A stretch of 11,923 nt of DNA. It comes from DATGLE01 sp035294325 (GTDB taxonomy: Bacteria; Chloroflexota; Ktedonobacteria; Ktedonobacterales; Ktedonobacteraceae). The stretch lies in the NCBI GenBank assembly GCA_035294325.1, contig DATGLE010000275.1, positions 1-11,923 of the forward strand. Reading direction: 5' to 3'. Numbering within the stretch: position 1 is the stretch's first letter; every line of letters starts with the position of its first letter. The position numbers and the translations under genes are program-made. Below are positions 1 to 6,753 of the stretch, in pieces. Below the pieces are notes generated by a model. That model was given only the letters and a program-made list of their open reading frames with translations, made no database searches and was not told the origin of the DNA.

Positions 1-948
1 CTCCGGCGTCGTGCGCATCAGCGTGACCGTCGGATTGTGCTTGTAGAGCTTGCGCTGGCGAAACTTCTCCGGGACGGTATCCATCGGGCCGAAATTGACC
101 ATATCCAGCGCGCCCAGCGAGACCACCTGCGGAAGACCATGATTGCCTGCCGCTTCCAGACGGTCAGGCCCCGCGCTCAGCACGCCGCCGACAAGCTCAT
201 CGGCGAGTTCGGTAGTGGTAATGTCGAGCACCCCCGCCAGGAAGCCGCCGTTGACCAGCGCCTCCATCGACCTGCCACCGGTACCCGTTGCGTGGAAGAC
301 AAGCACCTCGTAGCCACGCTCCTCCAGGTATTGGCGCGCCTCCGTCACGCAGGGAGTGGTCACGCCAAACATGGTTGCGCCCACCATCGGTTTCGCGCCG
401 GGCGCAGGCTGGAAGTTGACGTATGCTTGCGCCATGCCAGCAATAGCGGCGGCGGCATTGCTCAAAATGCGCTCAGAGACGCGATTAATGCCCGAAATAT
501 CTACAACTGAATACATCATCGTGACATCCACGGAGCCGACATACGGCCTCGTATCGCCTGAAGCAAGCGTTGAGACCATCAGCTTCGGGACGCCTACCGG
601 CAGTGCGCGCATGGCCTGCGTCGCCAGCGCCGAGCCGCCGGAGCCGCCGAGGGCGAGAATGCCGTGCAGGCGCTCTCTGGCGAAGAGATCCAGCACGATG
701 GCAGTAGCGCCACGGGCCATCGTCTCAACGGCGGCGCCGCGATCCCCGGCAGCCGCGAGCTGCGCAACGTCGGCCCCGGCCGCCCTGGCTACCTCGTCGT
801 GCGAAATATCGGGCGGCGCCAGCGGCTCTCCCCTGACGCCGGCGTCAATCAGAATCACTTCGCAGCCAGCCTCCTGCACCCGCCGGCGCAAATAGGCATA
901 TTCGGTCCCTTTGGTATCAAGGGTGCCAAGTAATACAACTGTCGCCAT
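1..948 (-). CDS. Tm-1-like ATP-binding domain protein (UPF0261 family), C-terminus cut by window edge
   Basis: This reading frame stays open from an ATG at 948 to base 1, giving 316 residues with no stop, so the C-terminus lies outside the window. The family is recognised from the N-terminal LGTLDTKGTEYAYLR (7-21), a glycine-rich GGSGGS loop (101-106), AMRALPVGVPKLMVSTLASG (112-131), the MMYSVVDISGIN stretch (144-155) and FHATGTGGRSME (218-229). These match the UPF0261 / Tm-1 N-terminal family, whose plant member Tm-1 binds viral replication protein; the bacterial role is not established. Members I know are about 400 residues, so roughly 80-90 are missing here. A Shine-Dalgarno AAAGGA sits about 6 bases before the ATG. 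It follows the importer operon after 119 bases holding a hairpin repeat. In related genomes such proteins often sit next to a TIM-barrel PEP-hydrolase-like protein, so that may be the next gene to the left (inference). Family assignment is firm; function unknown. Confidence 0.9.
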   Translation of the reverse strand, partial: MATVVLLGTLDTKGTEYAYLRRRVQEAGCEVILIDAGVRGEPLAPPDISHDEVARAAGADVAQLAAAGDRGAAVETMARGATAIVLDLFARERLHGILALGGSGGSALATQAMRALPVGVPKLMVSTLASGDTRPYVGSVDVTMMYSVVDISGINRVSERILSNAAAAIAGMAQAYVNFQPAPGAKPMVGATMFGVTTPCVTEARQYLEERGYEVLVFHATGTGGRSMEALVNGGFLAGVLDITTTELADELVGGVLSAGPDRLEAAGNHGLPQVVSLGALDMVNFGPMDTVPEKFRQRKLYKHNPTVTLMRTTPE

Positions 949-987
949 AAGCTGTCCTTTCATTCAAGCAAGATAGGGAAGCTCTGC

Positions 988-1018
988 CTCATGTCATCCT
1001 TCGCTCTCATGTCATCCT
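988..1018. repeat. Short direct repeat beside hairpin element
   Basis: The 13-mer CTCATGTCATCCT occurs at 988-1000 and again at 1006-1018, an offset of 18 bases. The second copy runs into the left arm of the 1010-1078 hairpin. The first is followed by TCGCTC, the reverse of part of the inner arm, so it may be a decayed end of a second repeat copy or a small duplication made when the element inserted. It is too short to carry a function by itself. Confidence 0.6.
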
Positions 1019-1078
1019 GAGCGGCGACGAAGGATCCGATGACCGTCGTCGGAGCCTTCGTCGCCGTTCAGGATGACA
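1010..1078. repeat. MITE-like hairpin repeat, copy 1
   Basis: The left arm (1010-1033) starts TGTCATCCTGAGCGGC. The right arm (1055-1078) is its reverse complement over 24 bases with a single mismatch, leaving a 21-base loop. The outer 16 bases are identical to the outer arms of the element at 8324-8417, and the GAAGGATC inner motif is shared too. The right arm carries the TGA stop of the LivF-like gene, which ends Ser-Ser-stop inside the element. There is no transposase and no T-run after the stem, so this looks like a non-autonomous dispersed repeat rather than a classical intrinsic terminator, although the strong hairpin could slow transcription or protect the 3' end of the importer mRNA. 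Confidence 0.85.
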
Positions 1079-1790
1079 TTCCAACGCCAAGATAGCGTCG
1101 CCTGGTTTCCTCATCGGCAAGCAGCGCGGTTGAAGTAGTCTCCAGGGCGATACGACCCGCCACCATAACGAGCACATGATTGGCGAGGGCTGCCGCGACA
1201 CTGAGCTTCTGTTCGACGATCAGCATGCCGATCCCCTCACGAGAGAGGCGCTGAAGGGTCTCCAGCAGATGATCGATAATGGACGGAGCAAGCCCTTCCG
1301 AGGGTTCGTCCATAATCAGGAGCCGGGCGTTGGTCAGCAGCGCGCGTGCGATAGAGAGCATCTGTTGTTCTCCGCCGGAGAGCGCTCCCGCTCCTATCTT
1401 ACGCCGCTCAGCTAAACGAGGGAAGAGCGCGTAGATACTCTCTATCGTCCAGCGCCGCTGTAATCGCTGAGTGCGTCCTTGCATGAGTTGCATATGTTCA
1501 TGGACGGTGAGCGATGGAAAGATACGACGCCCCTGTGGCACATAGCCGATTCCCAGAGAGGCGATTTGATAGGGCTTACGCCCGGCCAGCTTCGTGCCGT
1601 CGAAGAGGATATCGCCCTGCGCTATGGGAAGCAGGCCCATGAGCGCCTGGCAGAGCGTGGTCTTACCCATACCATTGCGGCCAAGCAGAGCGACAGGTTC
1701 GGCGCCAACCGTCATATTGACGCCCTGGAGGATATGGGCCTGGCCGTAATAGACGTTGAGGTTGCGCACCTCCAGCAGATTGCTAGTCAT
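1068..1790 (-). CDS. livF: Branched-chain amino acid-type ABC transporter ATP-binding protein (LivF-like)
   Basis: This is the second ATPase of a LivHMGF-type importer, expected on the cytoplasmic face of the membrane driving solute uptake. In 240 residues it shows Walker A GRNGMGKTT (37-45), a Q-loop at YVPQGRRIFPSLTV (83-96), the ABC signature LSGGEQQ (137-143), Walker B LLIMDEP (157-163), SEGLAP (164-169), and VEQK (192-195), where LivF proteins typically carry glutamine instead of the switch histidine. I chose ATG 1790, giving MTSNLLEVRNL, because it fits the family N-terminus and has GGGGA just upstream; an in-frame ATG at 1814 would add eight residues lying inside the LivG-like gene. 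It overlaps that gene by 8 bases. The last codons (Met-Ser-Ser-stop) are contributed by the hairpin repeat at 1010-1078; family members usually end near the YLGV seen just before. Substrate cannot be read from the ATPase. Confidence 0.95.
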   Translation of the reverse strand: MTSNLLEVRNLNVYYGQAHILQGVNMTVGAEPVALLGRNGMGKTTLCQALMGLLPIAQGDILFDGTKLAGRKPYQIASLGIGYVPQGRRIFPSLTVHEHMQLMQGRTQRLQRRWTIESIYALFPRLAERRKIGAGALSGGEQQMLSIARALLTNARLLIMDEPSEGLAPSIIDHLLETLQRLSREGIGMLIVEQKLSVAAALANHVLVMVAGRIALETTSTALLADEETRRRYLGVGMSS

Positions 1791-2550
1791 GGTGTTCCCC
1801 CAGATACAATTCATGGACGACAGCGTTCCTGCTGATTTCGTCGGGTGTCCCGGTGACGATCACACGTCCATTATGCATGACGGTGACGAGTTGTGCAATC
1901 TGCAAGGCCACATCCATATCGTGTTCAATGAGCAGGACGGTGATGGCGGGATCGAGTCCGAGGATGAGATCGGTGAGCCGAACGCGCTCCCCCGGTGAGA
2001 GTCCGGCGGCAGGCTCATCGAGCATGACCATGCGTGGATTGCCAGCAAGCGCCATACCCAGTTCTAACTGGCGCTGCTCCCCATGAGAAAGTGCCCCCAC
2101 CTTCTTATCGAGGGCGGCCTCCAACCCCACCTGTGCTCCCGCTTCGCGCGCCTTCGCTCTGTGTGGATCGCGGGGACCCGGACGCAGCATGCTCATGCGG
2201 TTCGGCGTGATGCCGCGCACCGCCAGGTAGAGGTTATCGAGCACACTCAGGCCGCTGAATAGATGCGTGGTCTGGTACGTCCGCGTCAGTCCGTGTCTGG
2301 CGCGATACTGCGTACTCAGGTGTGTTACATCCTGACCAAATAAGACGATGCTGCCTGCCGTCGGCTTAAATTCTCCCGCGATGAGGTTGAAGAGTGTAGA
2401 TTTCCCTGCCCCGTTGGGGCCGAGGATCACGCGGCGTTCGCCGTGCGCGATATCAAGGGTGACATCGCGCACGGCCTCGACTCCCCCGAAGCGCCGGGAG
2501 ACGTGTTGCAGGCGCAGCGCCGGCATAGAGTTCAGGGATATCTCTGTCAT
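1783..2550 (-). CDS. livG: Branched-chain amino acid-type ABC transporter ATP-binding protein (LivG-like)
   Basis: This is the first ATPase of the importer, pairing with the LivF-like subunit to power the two permeases. In 255 residues it has Walker A GPNGAGKST (44-52), a Q-loop glutamine near 93 in TYQTTHLF, the signature LSHGEQRQLE (155-164, the form usual in LivG), Walker B MVMLDEP (174-180), AAGLSP (181-186) and the switch histidine in LLIEHDMDV (H210). The C-terminal GRVIVTGTPDEI stretch is also typical. I chose ATG 2550 because it overlaps the stop of the binding-protein gene as ATGA, the coupling used elsewhere in this cluster. A TTG two codons earlier (2556) is possible but adds only Met-Pro. 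No strong Shine-Dalgarno precedes the ATG, which agrees with translation being coupled to the gene before it. Confidence 0.95.
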   Translation of the reverse strand: MTEISLNSMPALRLQHVSRRFGGVEAVRDVTLDIAHGERRVILGPNGAGKSTLFNLIAGEFKPTAGSIVLFGQDVTHLSTQYRARHGLTRTYQTTHLFSGLSVLDNLYLAVRGITPNRMSMLRPGPRDPHRAKAREAGAQVGLEAALDKKVGALSHGEQRQLELGMALAGNPRMVMLDEPAAGLSPGERVRLTDLILGLDPAITVLLIEHDMDVALQIAQLVTVMHNGRVIVTGTPDEISRNAVVHELYLGEHHD

Positions 2551-3869
2551 GGGCAACTCGGGTTATCGCGGCTGAATGGTCCCATCTTCAGATACTGGTC
2601 TTCGGGTATCCCCAGCGTCTGATTCACGTTGGTAACGACCTTGACCAGTTTATTGTACAGCGTGCCATCGGGTTTCTTGTCTACCACGGTGACGAAAATG
2701 TTCGCGATGGCGTTCCGGTTATGGTCCAGCCTGACCGGACCGGTCGGAGTATCGAATTGCAGGGTGGAAAGGACCTGCTTGAGCTTTGCCTCGCCATTTG
2801 AGAGATCGCCGTTGACCTTTTGCAGGCCGAGCAGGGCCGCCTTCGCGTTTACGTAATAGGCATGCGCGAAGAGCGACGGAGAGGGAAAGCCATCAGGGAA
2901 CATGCTCTTGTACTGTTGCACGAATTTCTGCCAGGCCGGGTCGGGATTGTTGTCGGCGATGGGGCCTGAAGAGGCTACTCCCAGCACATGCTGGTAGAGT
3001 GTCCCTTTCGTACTGAGCACGGTCTGGTCGACGGTCACGGTTCCACCAATGATTTTGGCCTTACCGCCGAACTGGACGTATTGTTTGAGAAAGTTGATGC
3101 TGTCGGACCCGCCCAGCGCGACATAAATAGCATCGATATTCGTTGGCATCGACGACACGACGGAACTGTAATCGGTGGTGCCGATGGGAACCCAGAACTT
3201 CTTCACGACATGGCCGCCGTCGCGACAGAATTCGGTCATGAAGCCGCCAACCTGGCTATAGGGGAAAGAGTAATCCTCGGCCAGAACCGCCACTCTCTTG
3301 TACCCCTGCGTCTGGTACACGTAGTCGCCCAGACCTGCCATCCACTGCGTTCCATCGGTAGAGAAGCGATAGAAGTTGGGGGCGGGGTTGCGCAGCGTGG
3401 TATCCTGCGCCCCTGATGAGCCGTTTAAAAACACTTTGTTGGGCTTCGTTTTGGCGTAGTCGCGAACCGCGAGGCCCTCATCGCCCGAGAGCGGACCAAC
3501 CAGAATGTCGACGTTATCCTGCTCGATGAGCTTGCGCGCTGCATCACGAGCCACAGCAGGAGTAGCGTCGGAACTCTCCGTTACCAGTACAATCTTCTTG
3601 TTGCCGATTTTGCCGCCAAACTCGGCTACCGCCATTTTGACGCCTCGTAATGCATCCTGGCCGTCCACGGCGAAAGCTCCGGTGAAGGTAGCCAGGACAC
3701 CGATCTTGATCTCATTGGCGGAACTCCCGTTTGAGCCGGTGTTAAGACCTCCTCCAGAAGTGGGAGCGCCTCCACCGCAGGCGGTCAGGAGGGCGATCAT
3801 ACCCATAAAGAGCATGAGCGAGCGAAACCAGTCTACTTGCCTGACGATACGCGTGTTCGAATGCTTCAT
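2547..3869 (-). CDS. Periplasmic-binding-type lipoprotein of a branched-chain amino acid-type ABC transporter (LivJ/LivK-like)
   Basis: This 440-residue protein is the extracytoplasmic substrate receptor of the importer. It begins with a positively charged stretch and a hydrophobic segment (about 17-29) ending in the lipobox LLTAC, with lipidated Cys31. A Gly/Ser/Asn-rich spacer follows (32-52), then a type 1 periplasmic-binding fold starting EIKIGVLATFTGAFAVDGQ and including ILVGPLSGDEG and the late TPTGPVRLDHNRNAI stretch typical of the family. The ATG at 3869 has a textbook AGGAGG (3876-3881) six bases upstream, the best ribosome site in the importer operon and suitable for the higher amount of binding protein such systems need. 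It lies between the LivM-like and LivG-like genes, 40 bases after the former and overlapping the latter by 4. Ligand is unknown: this fold also serves urea, amide and aromatic-acid importers, and the catabolic genes upstream make an organic acid or heterocycle plausible. Confidence 0.94.
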   Translation of the reverse strand: MKHSNTRIVRQVDWFRSLMLFMGMIALLTACGGGAPTSGGGLNTGSNGSSANEIKIGVLATFTGAFAVDGQDALRGVKMAVAEFGGKIGNKKIVLVTESSDATPAVARDAARKLIEQDNVDILVGPLSGDEGLAVRDYAKTKPNKVFLNGSSGAQDTTLRNPAPNFYRFSTDGTQWMAGLGDYVYQTQGYKRVAVLAEDYSFPYSQVGGFMTEFCRDGGHVVKKFWVPIGTTDYSSVVSSMPTNIDAIYVALGGSDSINFLKQYVQFGGKAKIIGGTVTVDQTVLSTKGTLYQHVLGVASSGPIADNNPDPAWQKFVQQYKSMFPDGFPSPSLFAHAYYVNAKAALLGLQKVNGDLSNGEAKLKQVLSTLQFDTPTGPVRLDHNRNAIANIFVTVVDKKPDGTLYNKLVKVVTNVNQTLGIPEDQYLKMGPFSRDNPSCP

Positions 3870-3909
3870 TCTTTTCCTCCTCTTCGAGATTATGGAAGCC
3901 GTCTATAGA

Positions 3910-4965
3910 CTACTTACCCTCAGCCCCGGCGCCGGAGGCTGTGGGCGCCGAATCACCAGAGGCACTGACCGGCGAGGATGGGGCAGGGGGCGCCATGCCC
4001 TTCCCACGCCCGGAGGTAGTTCGTGACGTAAGCTGTATGATCCTCCTGGACAATCCGATGAGTCCATCGGGGAAAAAGAGCGCCACCAGCAGAAAGGCAA
4101 GCCCTATTACCGTGTTGAAGCGGTCGGTAAAAGAACTGGCGAAGTTCGTAATCAGCGTGAAGAATACAGCGCCCACAAAAGCGCCTTCAAAATAGGAGAG
4201 ACCACCCAGAACAGCAATCACCAGGACGTTGATTGTACGTGTCAGATCGATGGAGCCGGGAGAAATGGCGCCGTTGTACCAGACGCCAAGTACGCCGCCG
4301 ATGCCGGCAATAAACCCGGCGAGGGTAAATGCCGCGATACGGTGGGCAGGAACGTTGAAGCCGAGAGATTGCATCCGTTGTGGGTTGTCGCGGATACCCT
4401 GGAGCGCCAGGCCGAAGGGTGTGCGTACCAGATAACGCATGCCCAGGTAGGTCAGGACGGCGACGATCAGGACCATATAGTAGAAGGTTGTAGGATCGGC
4501 CAGAACGAGAGGGCCAACTGCCGGCGGCGTGACGCCATTGATACCCGTATGCCCGTTGGTAAAGATGCGATCCTGGTCGGCGTAGTAGAAGACGAACATG
4601 GCCTCGGCCAGCGTAATCATGAGGAAGTAAATACCCTGCGTGCGCACCGAGATCAGCGCGAAGATGACGGCGAGCAGCGTCGATCCGGCCAGACCGGCCA
4701 CGACTCCGACATACCAGGGCTGGTTATAAGTGATAGTAAGGATAGCCAGAACATAGCCTGCCGCGCCATACAACGCGACCTGGGCCAGTGAGACCATGCC
4801 TCCGTAGCCGGCGAGAAACACCAGGCTGAGGGCAACGATACCCAGAAATAGCGATTGAATGCCTATCTGCACGACGAAGAAAACCGAGGCAAACAGAGGG
4901 AATGCGAGCAGAAATAAGGCAATGATAATGGGAAGGGCGAGGCGTAACATACGTGCAGGCATCAT
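3910..4965 (-). CDS. livM: Branched-chain amino acid-type ABC transporter permease (LivM-like)
   Basis: This 351-residue integral membrane subunit forms the translocation path together with the LivH-like permease. Hydrophobic segments run from about residue 8 to 305. The cytoplasmic coupling region is recognisable at RTPFGLALQGIRDNPQRM (181-198) followed by SLGFNVPAHRIAAFTLAGFIAG, and the family signatures LAGYGGMVSLAQVALYGAAGY (51-71) and AVLGGLSYFEGAFVGA (251-266) are present. The last 40 or so residues (311-351) form a hydrophilic tail rich in Ser, Pro, Ala and Gly with no predicted membrane character; I do not recall this as part of the core family. ATG 4965 overlaps the LivH-like stop as ATGA and has GGGGAGGAG upstream. 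The assignment is firm; the substrate is not defined. Confidence 0.94.
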   Translation of the reverse strand: MMPARMLRLALPIIIALFLLAFPLFASVFFVVQIGIQSLFLGIVALSLVFLAGYGGMVSLAQVALYGAAGYVLAILTITYNQPWYVGVVAGLAGSTLLAVIFALISVRTQGIYFLMITLAEAMFVFYYADQDRIFTNGHTGINGVTPPAVGPLVLADPTTFYYMVLIVAVLTYLGMRYLVRTPFGLALQGIRDNPQRMQSLGFNVPAHRIAAFTLAGFIAGIGGVLGVWYNGAISPGSIDLTRTINVLVIAVLGGLSYFEGAFVGAVFFTLITNFASSFTDRFNTVIGLAFLLVALFFPDGLIGLSRRIIQLTSRTTSGRGKGMAPPAPSSPVSASGDSAPTASGAGAEGK

Positions 4966-5825
4966 GCTCTCCTCCCCGCTATGCCCTGTGGACGTATCGC
5001 CAGGACAAGGATCATCATGGCGAAGGTAATCAGCACTGAATAGGTTGGTATATACGCCAGCCCGTATTGCTGAACCAGTCCAACGAGCAGGGCGCCGATG
5101 GCCGCGCCCCCTACGCTGCCCATTCCTCCAATAATGACGACGGTCAGCGAATAGAGCAGGTAGAGGCTATCGTCGCCCGGCTGAACCGAGAGGTTGGTTG
5201 CGCCGATAACGCCGGCCAGCCCTGCCAGCAGCGCGCCCAGTGCGAAGACAATCGCGAATACCAGTTGCACGTTGATGCCCGCTGCCGACACCATCGCGCG
5301 ATCATCGATGCCGGCGCGGATAATCATCCCCAGCCGCGTGTGCCGGAGCAGGAACCACAAAGCTATGCCGACCAGCAGGGCGATGCCCAGGGTGAGCAGG
5401 CGAATAGTGGGATAGGTGAGGCCAGCTATTCCAAGATAAGTGCCGCCGCTGATAATATCAGGGGCGGCGATCTCGTAATTCTGGCCCCCATAGAACGCGA
5501 GCAGCAGGTCAGCGACCACAATTGAGACGCCGATAGTCACCAGGGCTTCGCGCAAGTCCTGCCCCTGGATACGGCGCAGCAATCCCTGTTGCAGCAGCAG
5601 CCCCGCTGCCGCGACGCAGAGCGCGGCCCCTATCACTGCCAGCAGCCAGTTTCCCGTCGCGTTCCCTATCGACCAGCCCAGGTACGCGCCTGAGAGGTAG
5701 AGAGAGCCATGAGCGAGATTGACGATGCGCATCAGGCCGAATACGAGGGTGAAGCCTGCGGCGACCAGGAAATAAAGCCCTCCCAGTGTCAGACCATTCA
5801 AGGTGGTAACGATGAATTCTCTCAA
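4962..5825 (-). CDS. livH: Branched-chain amino acid-type ABC transporter permease (LivH-like), TTG start
   Basis: This 287-residue permease is the first gene of the importer operon. It has the LivH N-terminal pattern LNGLTLGGLYFLVAAGFTLVFG (9-30) followed by LMRIVNLAHGSLY (31-43), a cytoplasmic coupling loop around RLGMIIRAGIDDRAMVSAAG (164-183), and the late IIGGMGSVGGAAIGALLVG (231-249) and LAIRPQGI (275-282). About eight hydrophobic segments are visible. The start is TTG at 5825: no ATG or GTG lies in frame before the conserved region, and an AGGAGG at 5835-5840 is placed 9 bases upstream. An unusual start at the head of the operon may lower its expression relative to the binding protein. 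The 196 bases before it, containing a perfect hairpin, separate it from the enzyme genes, so it may have its own promoter; I could not identify one convincingly. Confidence 0.93.
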   Translation of the reverse strand: MREFIVTTLNGLTLGGLYFLVAAGFTLVFGLMRIVNLAHGSLYLSGAYLGWSIGNATGNWLLAVIGAALCVAAAGLLLQQGLLRRIQGQDLREALVTIGVSIVVADLLLAFYGGQNYEIAAPDIISGGTYLGIAGLTYPTIRLLTLGIALLVGIALWFLLRHTRLGMIIRAGIDDRAMVSAAGINVQLVFAIVFALGALLAGLAGVIGATNLSVQPGDDSLYLLYSLTVVIIGGMGSVGGAAIGALLVGLVQQYGLAYIPTYSVLITFAMMILVLAIRPQGIAGRRA

Positions 5826-5834
5826 AGTTCAGGC

Positions 5835-5840
5835 CCTCCT
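5835..5840 (-). promoter_or_regulatory. Ribosome binding site that supports the livH TTG start
   Basis: On the minus strand this is AGGAGG, 9 bases before TTG 5825. It is the only good Shine-Dalgarno near the start of the conserved LivH-like region, so it decides in favour of the non-ATG start. Confidence 0.75.
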
Positions 5841-5906
5841 CACTGTTTCCTGAAATGTGCCTGATTTCCGGCATCAGCGCTTGCTCGCGCCTGTGGCGCT
5901 CGCCTT

Positions 5907-5965
5907 ACCTGTAGTATGTTGTAGAAAAATGCGCAAAGCGCATTTTTCTACAACATACTACAGGT
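5907..5965. repeat. Perfect 28-bp inverted repeat with a 3-base loop
   Basis: The left arm 5907-5934 begins ACCTGTAGTATGTTGTAG and ends AAAAATGCGC; the right arm 5938-5965 is its exact reverse complement, and the loop is AAA. It lies in the 196-base space between the histidine-phosphatase gene and the LivH-like gene. Neither strand has a U-run after the stem, so it is not a canonical intrinsic terminator, although a 28-bp hairpin in RNA would be extremely stable. It shares no obvious sequence with the TGTCATCC repeats. It could be a small mobile repeat, an mRNA processing or stabilising stem, or an operator. It is less GC-rich than its surroundings, which fits an inserted element. Confidence 0.9.
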
Positions 5966-6021
5966 TCCAGGTGCGGCGAAGTTGCACGACGCCTGACCTG
6001 AGAGGGTGAGGATACTGAGCA

Positions 6022-6753
6022 TCAGGCACCCTCTTCCAGTGAAAATTTCTTATAGACATCGCGATAGCGAATGGTAAGGGAGTGGCGGGCTGTGAGTTCC
6101 ATGTCCAGCGATGCGGTATATTCTGGCTCGCCGGGGTCGGATCCCAGCAGATAGCGACGGGCGAACGCGCGCAGCAGGGGCGAATGCGTCACGCAGATGA
6201 AGCGCCGCGATTGCTCGCCTGGCAGGTCTAACAGGCTCACTGCGAAGGTCAGCATGCGTCTCGCTACCGTATCGGCGTCTTCTCCCGGCGGAGCGGTATG
6301 GTTAACCCAGAAGCCGATACGGTCTTCCGCCGCCCAGAAGTCGGGCCAGAAAGGGAGCCGGGCCACCGCACGCTCGTCAAGGCCGGTGTGCGGCAGCTGG
6401 GCCGCCAGTGCGGCGGGAGAACTGCCCATCTCGACGCGCGTACCCGCGACGTAAAGGTCGGGGTTGCGCAACGCCTGATTCTCGCCGGGCGCGAGCAGCT
6501 CGATTCCTTCTTCTCGTCGCTCATTGAGCGTGCGCCGCATGCTCTCATAGAGCACGGCGGCCGTCTCCCGCGTGCGTAGCGTCGGGGCATGCAGCAGAGC
6601 GACGATCTCGCGCGCCTGCACGATCTGGCCGAAATGCTGCCCGGCGCTTTCCGCCTGCCGTCGCCCCTCTTCGGTAAGTGGCATGTCGCCCTGGTGCGAG
6701 GCGACCTTGCCGTGCCGCAGCCAGTGAACCCGTAGCGCCACGACTCTACTCAT
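6022..6753 (-). CDS. Histidine phosphatase superfamily protein (phosphoglycerate mutase-like)
   Basis: This 243-residue soluble protein has the fold's hallmark near the N-terminus, WLRHGKV (11-17), whose His14 is the predicted phosphate acceptor. It also has HAPTLRTRETA (55-65) with Arg62, and FICVTHSPLLRAF (185-197) with the second catalytic His190. PLTEEGRRQAESAG (25-38) is the usual segment after the RHG motif. Members hydrolyse phosphate esters or act as mutases, and some have lost activity; substrate cannot be inferred, but the catalytic residues appear intact. Its ATG overlaps the stop of the cyclase-family gene as ATGA, so it is translationally coupled and ends the enzyme trio. A phosphatase in a ring-degradation cluster is unexpected; it may act on a phosphorylated intermediate or be a housekeeping phosphatase carried along. 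Confidence 0.88.
   Translation of the reverse strand: MSRVVALRVHWLRHGKVASHQGDMPLTEEGRRQAESAGQHFGQIVQAREIVALLHAPTLRTRETAAVLYESMRRTLNERREEGIELLAPGENQALRNPDLYVAGTRVEMGSSPAALAAQLPHTGLDERAVARLPFWPDFWAAEDRIGFWVNHTAPPGEDADTVARRMLTFAVSLLDLPGEQSRRFICVTHSPLLRAFARRYLLGSDPGEPEYTASLDMELTARHSLTIRYRDVYKKFSLEEGA

Noticed and set aside
988..1078. CRISPR array
   Set aside because: There are only two short direct copies at 18-base offset and the rest is an inverted repeat; no regular repeat-spacer pattern and no cas genes.
2551..2556. TTG 2556 as the start of the LivG-like ATPase
   Set aside because: ATG 2550 gives the ATGA overlap used across this cluster, and the TTG adds only two residues without a better ribosome site.
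5509..5874. Minus-strand open frame 5509-5874 with its own ATG
   Set aside because: It overlaps the conserved N-terminal half of the LivH-like permease in another frame and shows no family motif.
5907..5965. Rho-independent terminator
   Set aside because: The stem is perfect, but no U-run follows on either strand and the 28-bp arms are longer than usual; recorded as an inverted repeat of unknown role.
5857..6029. Nine-base inverted pair GTGCCTGAT (5857-5865) and ATCAGGCAC (6021-6029) as ends of an inserted element
   Set aside because: The arms are short, no target duplication flanks them, and the right one overlaps the stop codon of the histidine phosphatase gene; chance is likely.
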